NCBI GenBank assembly: GCA_019746355.1
Contig: JAIESC010000143.1
Coordinates: forward strand, 1-40,422
Reading direction: 5' to 3'
From: Xanthobacteraceae bacterium
GTDB taxonomy: Bacteria; Pseudomonadota; Alphaproteobacteria; Rhizobiales; Xanthobacteraceae
Length of the DNA: 40,422 nt
A model generated the notes under the pieces. It saw only the letters and a program-made list of their open reading frames with translations, searched no databases and was not told the DNA's origin. Both the position numbers and the translations under genes were made by a program. The first letter of the stretch is position 1. Every line of letters begins with the position of its first letter. This document shows, one piece after another, positions 24,568 through 35,836 of the stretch.

Positions 24568-24614
24568 CTCGGCCCGGACCTTATTCGATGGCCCAGGTTC
24601 TATCAAACCAGCCG

Positions 24615-25808
24615 TTAGACCGGCACGCTGGTCGCGTCATAGGTAAACAGCCACTCGTAGCGCGCCTTGACCTTGTCCTCCTGCCACTCCCGCGTCACGT
24701 AGGCTTCGGCCCCTTCAGCGTGTGCCATTTCCGGATTGTGGAAGCGCTTGGTGTTGTCGATCGCCGCCGCCACGCAGCGGTTGGCGCGCTCGCGCCGCAC
24801 CGCCTCATAGCGCTGCAACGCCTCCGGATTGACGCCGTACTTTTTGATGCAGCGGGCCAGCACATAGCCGTCCTCCAGCGCCATCACCGCGCCCTGCGCC
24901 ATCATCGGCAGCATCGAGTGGCAGGCGTCGCCGAGCAGTGTCACCCGCCCTTGGGTCCAGGCCGGCATCGGCGGGCGCGCGAACAGCGCCCACTTGTAGG
25001 GCGTGTCGCCCGCGCGGATCGTCTCATGGATATCGGAATGCCAGTTGCGGAAGTCGTTGATGAACTCGTCCTTGCTGCCCTGCACGGTCCAGGACTCGAC
25101 GCGCCAGTCGTCGCGCTCCAGCAAGCCGACGAAATTCAGGAACTGCCCGCCGCGCACCGGATAGTGCACCACGTGCCCGCCCGGCCCGACCCAGTTGGTG
25201 CCGACCTTGAGCCGGATGCCCGCCGGCACGCGCTCGCGCGGCACCAGAATCCGCCAGGCGACGATGCCGGTGAACTCAGGTCTGTCCGCGCCGAAGGTCG
25301 CAAGCCGCACGCGCGACTGCACGCCATCGGCCCCGACGACGACCGGCGCGCTCGCCGTCTCGCCGTTCTCGAACGTCATCGTCACCGTGTTGCCGCTCTC
25401 GGTGACGCCGGTGCATTTGCGGTTGAGTTGGATCGCGTCGGGCTTCTCGCGCCGGATCGCGTCGAGCAGCATCGCGTGCAGGTCGCCGCGATGAAACATG
25501 GTGTAGGGAAAGCCGTAGCGCTCGACGGAAATGGCGCCGAGGTCGAACAGCTTCCAGGTCTGGCCGGTGCTCCAGAGCCGGATTTCCTTGCCGGCGACGA
25601 TCACGCCGACCTTCTCGCAGGCGGCACGAAGTCCAAGCGCATAGAGCACGCGCGTGCCGTTCGAGCTGATCTGCACGCCCGCGCCGAGCTCCTTCAGCTC
25701 CGGCGCCTGCTCGTGCACCTCGACGTCGATGCCCTCCCGGATCAATGCCAGCGCGGCGGTGAGCCCGCCGATGCCGCCGCCGACGATCGCCACAGCGTCC
25801 TTGGTCAA
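24615..25808 (-). CDS. FAD-dependent aromatic hydroxylase (salicylate / 3-hydroxybenzoate hydroxylase-like)
   Basis: 397 residues of the class A flavoprotein monooxygenases. The Rossmann GxGxxG is at [20 protein letters not shown] near residue 8, [13 protein letters not shown] near residue 160 is the DG motif, and [20 protein letters not shown] near residue 290 is the GD motif for FAD ribose. The reaction is NAD(P)H-dependent hydroxylation of an aromatic acid. A TTG start at 25808-25806 is chosen because GGAGGT sits at ideal distance and the protein begins at the fold start ([10 protein letters not shown]); no nearby ATG fits. It is divergent from the Bug gene at 25885, with 76 bp between, which suggests shared regulation of uptake and oxidation. 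Confidence 0.9.
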   Translation of the reverse strand: MTKDAVAIVGGGIGGLTAALALIREGIDVEVHEQAPELKELGAGVQISSNGTRVLYALGLRAACEKVGVIVAGKEIRLWSTGQTWKLFDLGAISVERYGFPYTMFHRGDLHAMLLDAIRREKPDAIQLNRKCTGVTESGNTVTMTFENGETASAPVVVGADGVQSRVRLATFGADRPEFTGIVAWRILVPRERVPAGIRLKVGTNWVGPGGHVVHYPVRGGQFLNFVGLLERDDWRVESWTVQGSKDEFINDFRNWHSDIHETIRAGDTPYKWALFARPPMPAWTQGRVTLLGDACHSMLPMMAQGAVMALEDGYVLARCIKKYGVNPEALQRYEAVRRERANRCVAAAIDNTKRFHNPEMAHAEGAEAYVTREWQEDKVKARYEWLFTYDATSVPV

Positions 25809-25884
25809 CCTTGGACCTCCGCTTGTCTGCCTGCTGTTTTGAGCGCAGGCTTGCGAAAAAGACAAGAACGGCAGGGGATGGCAG

Positions 25885-26868
25885 ATGATCGGCAGGCGCG
25901 CGCTTCTGGGATCGGTCGCCGCCGCGCTCGCGGCGGGACAGCCATTTACGGCCAGCCGGGCGGAGGCGCAGGACAAATACCCGAGCAAGCCGATCCGGCT
26001 CATCGTATCGTTTCCCCCGGGCGGCCCGCTCGACGTCATGGCGCGGCTGACGGCCCAGGCTCTGTCCGGTTCGCTCGGGCAGATGATCGTCGACAACAAG
26101 CCTGGCGCCGGCGGCACGCTTGCCGGCCGCGAAGCGGCGCGCGCCGAGCCGGACGGGTACACCCTGCTTTTCGGCAGCTCCGCCGCGCTGGCGATCGGCC
26201 CCGCGATGTACGGCAACAGCGGCTATGATCCGGTGAAGAGCTTTGCGCCGATCGCGATCATATCGAGCGTGCCGTATGTGATGATCGGTGCGACCAACGC
26301 ACCCTTCAAGACCGTTCCGGAGCTGATGGCCTATGCCAAGGCCAATCCGGGCAAGGTCAATTTCGGCGTGCCCAACGGCGCGCCGCCGCACATGCTCGCC
26401 GAAATGTTCAAGATGCAGACCGGCGCGGACATCCAGGTGGTGCCTTACCGCGGAGCGTCCACGCTGATCACCGACATGCTTGCCGGACGCATCCATGGCG
26501 GCTTCGAGACCACCTCGGTGATGCTCGCGCACCTGAGCGACGGCCACATCCGGGGTCTTGCCGTGCTGCGCGACAGCCGTCTTCCATCATTGCCCGATGT
26601 GCCGACCATGACGGAAAGCGGCGTGAACGGCGTGATGGGTGCATCCTGGTCCGGGCTGCTCGCCCCCGCCGGAACGCCGCAGCCGATCATCGACCGGCTT
26701 CGCGCCGATACCCTCGCCGCGCTCAAGACGCCGGAGTTCGCAGGCAGGCTCCGCACCATGTCCGCGGACAGCCCGAACATGTCCGCCGAGGAGTTCGGCG
26801 CGTTCGTCGCCGCCGAGCACCAGCGTATCGGCGCGATCATGAAGGCCGCAGGCCTGAAGGCGCAATGA
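25885..26868 (+). CDS. Bug/TctC-family periplasmic solute-binding protein
   Basis: 327 residues with a signal peptide ([20 protein letters not shown], cleavage near AEAQ). Family motifs are [51 protein letters not shown] and [20 protein letters not shown]. Bug proteins capture carboxylates for tripartite tricarboxylate transporters, though many are orphan. No TctA/TctB membrane genes are in the window. Divergent from the FAD hydroxylase, so an aromatic or carboxylic acid ligand is a reasonable guess. Confidence 0.94.
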   Translation: MIGRRALLGSVAAALAAGQPFTASRAEAQDKYPSKPIRLIVSFPPGGPLDVMARLTAQALSGSLGQMIVDNKPGAGGTLAGREAARAEPDGYTLLFGSSAALAIGPAMYGNSGYDPVKSFAPIAIISSVPYVMIGATNAPFKTVPELMAYAKANPGKVNFGVPNGAPPHMLAEMFKMQTGADIQVVPYRGASTLITDMLAGRIHGGFETTSVMLAHLSDGHIRGLAVLRDSRLPSLPDVPTMTESGVNGVMGASWSGLLAPAGTPQPIIDRLRADTLAALKTPEFAGRLRTMSADSPNMSAEEFGAFVAAEHQRIGAIMKAAGLKAQ

Positions 26869-26983
26869 CGTGCGGCCGGCTTGCCACCCGCCCGGGCGCA
26901 AGCCCAGCACCAAGACAGCGCGCGCGCCGGGCGGTACAGTCGCTGGTGCAGTTTCTTTTCGAATGCAGCGCGGTCATCGCACG

Positions 26984-27664
26984 ATGCGGCTCCTTCTGCT
27001 CTCCCTCGTTGTCGTCTTCATGTCCAATCTTTGCCTGGCGCAGAACGCGCCCACCCGGCAGGAGGTCGCGGTTTATGCCGGGCTGCACGAGGCCGCGGCG
27101 AAAGGCGACGTGGCCGAGATCGAAAAGCTTTTGAAGGAAGGCGAGAAGCCGAACATCCAGGACGCCAAGAGCCGCACGCCGCTGCATGTCGCGGCCTATA
27201 TGAAGCAGCACGCCGCAGCGAAGGCCCTGATCGCCGGCGGCGCCAATCCGAACGCGCTGGAGATCGACCGCTACGACATCGTCACCATCGCCGCGGTCGC
27301 AAACGACCTCGAAATGCTGAAGCTCGCGCTCGACGGCGGCGCGAGCGCGCGCAACATCACCAGCCGCTATGACGGCACCGCGCTGATTGCGGCGGCGCAC
27401 CTCGGCCGCACCGAGGTGGTGAAGATGCTGATCGCCGCCAAAGCCCCGCTCAACCACGTCAACAATCTCGGCTGGACCGCGCTGATGGAGTCGGTCGTGC
27501 TCGGCAATGGTGGCGCGAACCACACCGCGACACTGAAGGCGCTGGTTGAGGCCGGCGCGGACGTCAACATTCCCGACCGCCAGGGGACGACGGCGCTCCA
27601 GCACGCACGCCGCCGCGGCTATGTGGAGATGGCGCGGATTCTCGAAAACGCCGGCGCGCGTTGA
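26984..27664 (+). CDS. Exported ankyrin-repeat protein
   Basis: 226 residues from the ATG at 26984 (another in frame at 26963). A signal peptide (RLLLLSLVVVFMSNLCLAQ) precedes five or so ankyrin repeats: GLHEAAAKGDVAEIEKLLKE, TPLHVAAYMKQHAAAKALIA, LIAAAHLGRTEVVKMLIAAK, TALMESVVLGNGGANHTATL and TALQHARRRGYVEMARILEN. Ankyrin repeats mediate protein-protein contact; a periplasmic or surface role is likely. It sits between a Bug protein and the decarboxylase-like gene in the same direction, possibly one transcript. Confidence 0.88.
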   Translation: MRLLLLSLVVVFMSNLCLAQNAPTRQEVAVYAGLHEAAAKGDVAEIEKLLKEGEKPNIQDAKSRTPLHVAAYMKQHAAAKALIAGGANPNALEIDRYDIVTIAAVANDLEMLKLALDGGASARNITSRYDGTALIAAAHLGRTEVVKMLIAAKAPLNHVNNLGWTALMESVVLGNGGANHTATLKALVEAGADVNIPDRQGTTALQHARRRGYVEMARILENAGAR

Positions 27665-27694
27665 CCCAATAAGCATTCAAATCCGGAGGAAGCC

Positions 27695-28741
27695 TTGGCC
27701 GAAGACCCGATGAATCCGCCGCCTCGCGCACCGTCGCGGGGCACCGACGCCGGCCAGCTCGAGCTCAGCGTCGCGCTCTCGGAGAACGAGAACACCCGCG
27801 CGGTGCTCGACGGGCGGATCGGCCCGGACGCCATCAAATTGCATGCGACCGCGCTGCACCCCTCCGAGATGTTCTGGCGGCAGCTCAAGTTCGCCGAGTT
27901 CGACGTGTCGGAGATGTCGATGTCGTCGCTCACGATCGCGACCTCCAAGGGCCCGACGCCGTGGGTGATGATCCCGGTGTTCACCACCCGCGAGTTCTTC
28001 CATCTGCGGGCGCTGGTGCGTGTCGCCTCGGGGATCAAGACGCCTGCGGATCTCAAGGGCAAGCGCCTCGGCGTGCCGGAATATCAGCAGACCGCTGCGA
28101 TCTGGAGCCGCGGCGTGCTCCAGCACGAGTTCGGCGTGCATCCGCGCGACATCGAATGGCACATGGAGCGCACGCCGGAGACGAGCCACGGCGGCTCGAC
28201 CGGTTTCAAGCCGCCCGAAGGCGTCACGGTGCAGCGCATTCCGCTCTCCACCAACATCGGCGAGATGATGGTGAAGGGCGAGCTCGACGCGACGCTGCTC
28301 TATCTCACCCACGCCAACCTGGTGGATCGCAGCCGCATCGACCTTTCGAAGGACGACCGCTTCCGGCTGCTGTTCGACCGCAAGGTCGAAGGCCCGCGCT
28401 ACTACCAGAAAACCGGCATCTACCAGATCAACCACGGCATGGTGATCCGGCGCTCGATCCATGAGCGTTATCCGTGGGCGGCGCTGAATATCTACAGTGC
28501 CTTTGCGGAGGCCCGCGCCGACGTGCTGCGTGCCCGCGACAACGCCCTGCACCGTCATTATGAGCCGGGCCTGATCGGCGACGACGTGCGCAAGGCGCTC
28601 GCCACCGATCCGATGGTCTACGGCGTCAAGGCCAACCGCCATGTGCTCGAGACCATCACGCAGTATGTCTACGAGCAGGGCCTGTCGCAGCGTCGCGTCG
28701 CGCTCGAGGAATTGTTCGCGCCCAGCACGATGGATCTTTGA
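27695..28741 (+). CDS. 4,5-dihydroxyphthalate decarboxylase-like / ABC binding-like protein
   Basis: 348 residues. A TTG start at 27695 is preceded by CGGAGGA, the best ribosome site; an ATG at 27710 is an alternative. Sequence blocks such as LHPSEMFWRQLKFAEFDVSE, IPVFTTREFFHLRALVRVAS, ADLKGKRLGVPEYQQTAAIW and NHGMVIRRSIHERYPWAALN match the Pht5-like family, annotated as 4,5-dihydroxyphthalate decarboxylase and sharing a periplasmic-binding-protein-like (NMT1/THI5) fold. There is no signal peptide. It either decarboxylates a phthalate-type acid or binds one. Nearby FAD hydroxylase and Bug genes fit aromatic acid metabolism. Confidence 0.85.
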   Translation: MAEDPMNPPPRAPSRGTDAGQLELSVALSENENTRAVLDGRIGPDAIKLHATALHPSEMFWRQLKFAEFDVSEMSMSSLTIATSKGPTPWVMIPVFTTREFFHLRALVRVASGIKTPADLKGKRLGVPEYQQTAAIWSRGVLQHEFGVHPRDIEWHMERTPETSHGGSTGFKPPEGVTVQRIPLSTNIGEMMVKGELDATLLYLTHANLVDRSRIDLSKDDRFRLLFDRKVEGPRYYQKTGIYQINHGMVIRRSIHERYPWAALNIYSAFAEARADVLRARDNALHRHYEPGLIGDDVRKALATDPMVYGVKANRHVLETITQYVYEQGLSQRRVALEELFAPSTMDL

Positions 28742-28750
28742 GGCCGGACG

Positions 28751-29099
28751 ATGCGCGCGAGCCATCTCGCCATTGCCATGGCGATGGCCGCTGCTCGTCG
28801 CAACCGTTGCGGTGGCGGGCCCCGCAGTCGCGATGCGCTACACCGTGCCGAGCGCTGGAAGAACGCACCGACAACGCAGGACGCGTGTCTCGCGCGCGCC
28901 GAAGCAGCGATCCTCGACACCGGCTTCACCGGGATCGAGGCACGGAGCAGAGCCGCTACGGCACCATGCGCGAATACACCGCCGTGGTCCCTGCATCATG
29001 GAGAAGGCGATCGTGCTGATCGTCGTGTCGAGCCCGTCGCAGCAGACCGCGGATCGCGGCGCGGACGCGTAGTTTCAGAATTTCGAGGCCGGCCGGTAG
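28751..29099 (+). pseudogene. Decayed gene for a small exported protein
   Basis: Protein-like fragments appear in order but in different frames. RWPLLVATVAVAGPAVAMRY is a signal peptide. It is followed by ERWKNAPTTQDACLARAEAA and ILDTGFTGIEARSR, then QSRYGTMREYTAVV, then CIMEKAIVLIVVSSPSQQTA. A TAG at 29070-29072 interrupts the last frame, which continues with FQNFEAGR to a second TAG at 29097-29099. That implies at least three frameshifts and one nonsense codon in a gene of about 115 codons. The intact form would be a small secreted protein with two Cys. It fills most of the gap between the decarboxylase-like gene and 29227. Confidence 0.6.
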
Positions 29100-29226
29100 C
29101 GTCCATTCGAGCCACTATCCGGGAAATCCACTGCCCCATTTCGGGGCACCCGGAGGGCTTGCGTTAACCATATAAGTATCGGAACGTATTGGCGTTGCTC
29201 CACCCAGATGCACCCAGGAGAGGGCA

Positions 29227-29637
29227 ATGCGTAAAGGCATTTTGGCGGCGGCCGGGGGCGCGCTGCTGGCGGCTTTGATTTCGTGGAACGCGCAGGCGAT
29301 GCCGCTCGCGGCGCCCGCGGCGCTGAAGGACGCGAGCGAGAGCCTCTCGCACACTGAGAATGTGTGCTGGGGCTGCGGCGGCGGATACGGTTATGGCTAC
29401 GGCGGCGGCTACGGGTACGGCGGCTACGGTTATTACCGTCCGTATTATCGGCCCGCCTATTATGGCTACGGTTACGGCTATCGGCCCTATGGGTACGGCT
29501 ACGGCTATCGCCCGTACTATCGGCCCTATGGTTACGGATACGGCTACTATCGTCCGTATTACCGGCCCTACAGCTACGGTTACGGCTACTACCCGCGGCC
29601 GCGGTTCTACGTCGGCCCGTTTGTCTACGGTTACTGA
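29227..29637 (+). CDS. Secreted Gly/Tyr-rich repeat protein
   Basis: 136 residues with a good AGGAGAGGG ribosome site before the ATG. A signal peptide (ILAAAGGALLAALISWNAQA) leads to a short charged segment with ENVCWGCGGG, then about 85 residues almost entirely of Gly, Tyr, Arg and Pro in repeats of the types GYGYGY, YRPYYRP and RPYGYGYG. The family is common in Hyphomicrobiales and uncharacterised. The composition suggests a flexible, possibly surface-associated or self-associating domain. Confidence 0.8.
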   Translation: MRKGILAAAGGALLAALISWNAQAMPLAAPAALKDASESLSHTENVCWGCGGGYGYGYGGGYGYGGYGYYRPYYRPAYYGYGYGYRPYGYGYGYRPYYRPYGYGYGYYRPYYRPYSYGYGYYPRPRFYVGPFVYGY

Positions 29638-29880
29638 GAGGCGGACCTGCCCAGAGTGTTCCGAGGCGCCGTGCCCGCCTGCCGGCCGCCTCGGGACACG
29701 GGGTCCCCCTCGCCTCACTGCGAAGCTCCAAGCAATTTCTGACGTCCCGCCGTGCCACGCCGTTGCGCCATCACGCCGCGTGGGCGCGTCGGCGCGGGCA
29801 ACTTACGCCGTCCGCCATGCCCTGATACGATCCGCGCCTCGGCCATAAAAAAAGCCCGCGAAAAATTCAGGGAGGCGGAC

Positions 29881-30867
29881 GTGACGGTCATTCGAGCCTT
29901 GCTGGCTTCAGCATTCTGCGTCGCCGGCGCTTTGCATTTCCCCGGCGCGGCGCAGGCACAGGCCTGGCCCACCAAGCAGCCGGTCAAGATCGTCGTGCCG
30001 TTCCCGGCCGGCGGACCGACCGACGGCATGGCGCGCGTCGTCTCGGAGCGGCTCGGCGCGGTGCTCCACCAGAGCATCATCATCGAGAACCGCGGCGGCG
30101 GCGCGGGCGGCAGCATCGGCGCGAAGTTCGTCGCAAGCTCCGATCCCGACGGCTACACCATGCTGCTCACGCCCGGCGGCTCGCTCACCACCGGCCCCGC
30201 CGTGCACAAGAACATCGGCTACGACCCGGTGAAGGTGTTCACGCCGGTCGCCCAGGTTATGGAGACGCCGCTCGTCATCGCCGTCCATCACGACCTGCCG
30301 GTGAAGACGCTGGCCGAGCTCGTCAGCTATGCCAAGGCCAATCCCGGCAAGCTGAGCTGGGGCTCGCAGGGCTTCGGCGTCGCGCCGCATCTCCTGCTCG
30401 AGCTGTTCAAGCTCGAGGCCAAGGTCAACTTCCAGCACGTGCCCTATCGCGGCACCGCTCCCATGCTCACCGCCGCCGTCGCCGGCGAGGTCCAGGTGGT
30501 TGCCGATCCGATGACCACCATCCTGCCGCACATTCAATCCGGCAAGCTGCGGCCGATCGCGGTTGCCGGCCCAACCCGCACCGGCCGGCTGCCGGACGTG
30601 CCGACCACCGGCGAGCAGGGTTACCCGAAGATCGACTCGCCGTTCTGGCTCGGCGTGGTGGTGCCCGCCGGCACGCCGGCCGAGATCGTCACCAAGCTCA
30701 ACGCCGCGTTCCGCGAGGCGCTCAACGATCCGGCCACGAAGCAGCGGCTGGCCAACGCCGGCGCGGATATCAAGATCGGCTCGCCGGACGCCTTCAAGGC
30801 CATGCTCGCCCGGGAGCTGGCGCTGTGGACCGGCGTGGTGAAGGACGCCAACATCACGGTGGAATAG
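29881..30867 (+). CDS. Bug/TctC-family solute-binding protein (tandem copy 1)
   Basis: 328 residues. A GTG start at 29881 with AGGGAGG just upstream is chosen over longer forms. It has a signal peptide (IRALLASAFCVAGALHFPGA, cleavage near AQAQ). Motifs are PVKIVVPFPAGGPTDGMARV, IIENRGGGAGGSIGAKFVAS, PDGYTMLLTPGGSLTTGPAV and NFQHVPYRGTAPMLTAAVAG. It is followed after seven bases by a close paralogue with most residues identical, so the pair is a tandem duplication. The ligand is unknown; GGSLTTGP and the identical site residues suggest related ligands. Confidence 0.94.
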   Translation: MTVIRALLASAFCVAGALHFPGAAQAQAWPTKQPVKIVVPFPAGGPTDGMARVVSERLGAVLHQSIIIENRGGGAGGSIGAKFVASSDPDGYTMLLTPGGSLTTGPAVHKNIGYDPVKVFTPVAQVMETPLVIAVHHDLPVKTLAELVSYAKANPGKLSWGSQGFGVAPHLLLELFKLEAKVNFQHVPYRGTAPMLTAAVAGEVQVVADPMTTILPHIQSGKLRPIAVAGPTRTGRLPDVPTTGEQGYPKIDSPFWLGVVVPAGTPAEIVTKLNAAFREALNDPATKQRLANAGADIKIGSPDAFKAMLARELALWTGVVKDANITVE

Positions 30868-30874
30868 CGAAGGC

Positions 30875-31864
30875 ATGAAATCCGTCCGCACGCTTCTGGC
30901 CGCGGCAGCGCTCGCCGCCGCCGCGGCTCTGCTCGCCGCAGGTCCGCTCTCGGCGCAGGCTTGGCCGACCAGGCAGCCGCTCAAGATCATCGTGCCGTTC
31001 CCGCCGGGCGGCCCGACCGACGGCATGGCGCGGATCATCTCCGACCGGCTCGGCGCGGTGCTCGGCCAGACCATCGTCATCGAGAACCGCGGCGGCGGCG
31101 CGGGCGGCAGCGTCGGCGCCAAGGCGGTCGCCTCGGCTGAGCCCGACGGCTACACCATGCTGATGACGCCCGGCGGCTCGCTCACCAGCGGCCCCGCCGT
31201 GCACCGGAACATCGGCTACGATCCGCTGAAGGTGTTCGCGCCGGTCGGCCAGCTCATCGTCACGCACCAGTTCATCTGCGTGCACCCGGACGTGCCGGCG
31301 AAAACGCTGCCCGAGCTTATTGCCTACGCCAAGGCCAATCCGGGCAAGATCAGCTTCGGCACCCAGGGCTTCGGCACCGGCACCCACCTGCTCAACGAGC
31401 TGCTGAAGATCGAAGCCGGCATCAACATCGTGCACGTGCCGTATCGCGGCACCGGCCCGATGCTCGCGGCACTCGTCGCCGGCGAGGTGCAGATGGCGAT
31501 CGATCCGAGCACCACCGTGCTGCCGCACATCCAGTCCGGCAAGCTGCGCCCGCTCGCGGTGGTCACCAACGAGCGCAGCCCCAAGCTGCCCGACGTGCCG
31601 ACCACCGCGGAGCTCGGCTATCCGAAGCTCAACTCGCCGTTCTGGCTCGGCGTCGTCGTGCCGGCCGGCACGCCGCCCGAGATCATCGGCAAGCTGAACG
31701 CGGCGTTCCGCCAAGCGCTCAACGATCCGGCGACGCGGCAGCGCCTCGACATGCTTGGCGCCGAGATCAGGATCGACACGCCGGAGACGTTCGGCAAGAT
31801 GATCGAAAGCCAGCTCGCGCTCTGGCGCAACGTGGTCGAAACCGCGGGCATCAAGGCGGAGTAG
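30875..31864 (+). CDS. Bug/TctC-family solute-binding protein (tandem copy 2)
   Basis: 329 residues with a signal peptide (LLAAAALAAAAALLAAGPLS, cleavage near AQA). Same motif series as the preceding gene: PLKIIVPFPPGGPTDGMARI, IVIENRGGGAGGSVGAKAVA, YTMLMTPGGSLTSGPAVHRN and NIVHVPYRGTGPMLAALVAG. Differences cluster in the segment after YDPLKVFAPVGQL, which forms part of the ligand site, so specificity may have diverged. It is last gene of the plus-strand run before the palindromic element and convergent gyrA. Confidence 0.94.
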   Translation: MKSVRTLLAAAALAAAAALLAAGPLSAQAWPTRQPLKIIVPFPPGGPTDGMARIISDRLGAVLGQTIVIENRGGGAGGSVGAKAVASAEPDGYTMLMTPGGSLTSGPAVHRNIGYDPLKVFAPVGQLIVTHQFICVHPDVPAKTLPELIAYAKANPGKISFGTQGFGTGTHLLNELLKIEAGINIVHVPYRGTGPMLAALVAGEVQMAIDPSTTVLPHIQSGKLRPLAVVTNERSPKLPDVPTTAELGYPKLNSPFWLGVVVPAGTPPEIIGKLNAAFRQALNDPATRQRLDMLGAEIRIDTPETFGKMIESQLALWRNVVETAGIKAE

Positions 31865-31875
31865 CATCCCCGTCC

Positions 31876-32016
31876 GTCATTCCGGGGCGCGCCCGCCAGC
31901 GCGTTCACGCGCGTCTTCGACGCGCTATGGGCGCGAACCCGGAATCCAGACGAACAGGGACTTTCTCCGTGGCTGGATTCCGGGTTCACGCGCGTGCGCG
32001 CGTGCCCCGGAATGAC
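31876..32016. repeat. Nested palindromic intergenic element (141 bp)
   Basis: Two perfect inverted repeats are nested. The outer pair is GTCATTCCGGGGC (31876-31888) and GCCCCGGAATGAC (32004-32016). The inner pair is GAACCCGGAATCCAG (31935-31949) and CTGGATTCCGGGTTC (31973-31987). The left arm also contains GCGCGTC-TTC-GACGCGC at about 31909-31925. This is the layout of the dispersed hairpin repeats typical of Bradyrhizobium-type genomes. It lies between the convergent Bug gene and gyrA. Confidence 0.85.
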
Positions 32017-32041
32017 CGGGACCTGCCAAGGCAGGTCCCGG
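32016..32041 (-). terminator. Hairpin directly after the gyrA stop
   Basis: CCGGGACCTGCC (32016-32027) and GGCAGGTCCCGG (32030-32041) form a perfect 12-bp stem with a two-base spacer, immediately after the gyrA stop codon (32044-32042). No T-run follows on the minus strand, so it may protect the 3' end or act with Rho rather than as a classical intrinsic terminator. Confidence 0.55.
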
Positions 32042-34795
<2,754 letters not shown>

Positions 34796-35113
34796 TGGAA
34801 AAATCCTGATCGGAAGCGGGATGGAAAACTGCGGGATTCAAACGCGAATCTCTGATGTTTTTCATAGCCGATTCAGTGTGGCCGGGCCACCTGAAAGCTT
34901 CCGTCACACATAAGATTTCATATTGTGATTTCAATAGCTTGCGAGCGCAAAGAAAGACGCTGCCGCATATGTGGCGGGACGCGCGCAAGCCCGCGTTCCA
35001 AGTCCACAACCGGCCACGCAAAAGCTGGACCGGCGCATGCCGTCCGATTCATGCTTGAGCACAGTCCCGAAAACCGCTTCGCACTTTTCGGGACCATGCT
35101 CTAGGCTGCGGCC
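34796..35113. other. Intergenic region between gyrA and marC
   Basis: No gene is seen. The part next to gyrA (about 34850-34935) is markedly AT-richer than its surroundings and probably holds the gyrA promoter. The part next to marC carries the hairpin repeat at 35058-35100. Confidence 0.5.
35058..35100. repeat. Dispersed hairpin repeat (CGAAAACCGCTTC family), copy 1
   Basis: GTCCCGAAAA (35064-35073) pairs with TTTTCGGGAC (35085-35094), flanked by AGCA and TGCT at the ends. It shares the 13-mer CGAAAACCGCTTC with the copy at 36517-36586. It ends 13 bases before the marC start, so it would lie in or just before the marC leader. Confidence 0.75.
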
Positions 35114-35740
35114 ATGCCGTTTGAGTTCCTGATTTCGGCGCTGGTGACGCTGCTGGTCGTGGTCGATCCGGTGGGTCTCGTGCCGACGTTCCTCGGCCTC
35201 ACCGACGGCGTGTCGGCGAAATTCCGCCGCGGCATCGCGTGGCGCGCCTGCCTGATCGCCGGCGCGATCCTGATCGGCGCGGCGCTGATCGGCGACTGGC
35301 TGCTGCGCAACCTCGGCATCACCCTTCCCGCGTTCCGGATTGCCGGCGGCCTGCTGCTGTTCGCTGTCGCCTCGGAAATGGTGCTGGGGCTGCGCCTCAA
35401 GCACACCGCCCAGGAGGCCGAACAGGCCGCCGAGGAGCATCTGCACAACATGGCGGCCTTCCCGCTCGCCATTCCGCTGATGGCCGGTCCCGGCGCCATC
35501 ACCGCGACCATCCTGCTCGCCGGGCAAGCCAACGCACGCCCGGCGTGGCTTGCGGTGCTGCTGGTGGTGATCGTCGCGGTGATCGGCGCCTGCCTGGTCT
35601 GCTTCGCCGCGGGCGAGCGCATCGGCAAGCTCCTCGGCGTCACCGGCAACGTGGTGCTGTCGCGGCTGCTCGGCGTGATCCTTGCCGCGCTCGCCGTGCA
35701 GTTCGTCGTCGACGGCATCCGCGCGGCGTTCGGGCTCTAG
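35114..35740 (+). CDS. MarC family integral membrane protein
   Basis: 208 residues with six hydrophobic segments. The family signature is VVVDPVGLVPTFLGLTDG near residue 15, then FRIAGGLLLFAVASEMVLGL and AFPLAIPLMAGPGAITATIL in the second half, ending VVLSRLLGVILAALAVQFVV. MarC proteins (UPF0056) are inner-membrane proteins of unknown transport role; despite the name they are not shown to cause multiple antibiotic resistance. The linker between the halves is Glu/Ala-rich (QEAEQAAEEHL). Complete and monocistronic. Confidence 0.95.
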   Translation: MPFEFLISALVTLLVVVDPVGLVPTFLGLTDGVSAKFRRGIAWRACLIAGAILIGAALIGDWLLRNLGITLPAFRIAGGLLLFAVASEMVLGLRLKHTAQEAEQAAEEHLHNMAAFPLAIPLMAGPGAITATILLAGQANARPAWLAVLLVVIVAVIGACLVCFAAGERIGKLLGVTGNVVLSRLLGVILAALAVQFVVDGIRAAFGL

Positions 35741-35836
35741 ACACCCTGCTCAAATGGGTTCGTTTTTTCTGTCTGCGCGTTAAAAGTGTATATCGATCAT
35801 ATTGCATTTAATACGAGTGAACCCATACCCGAGGCC

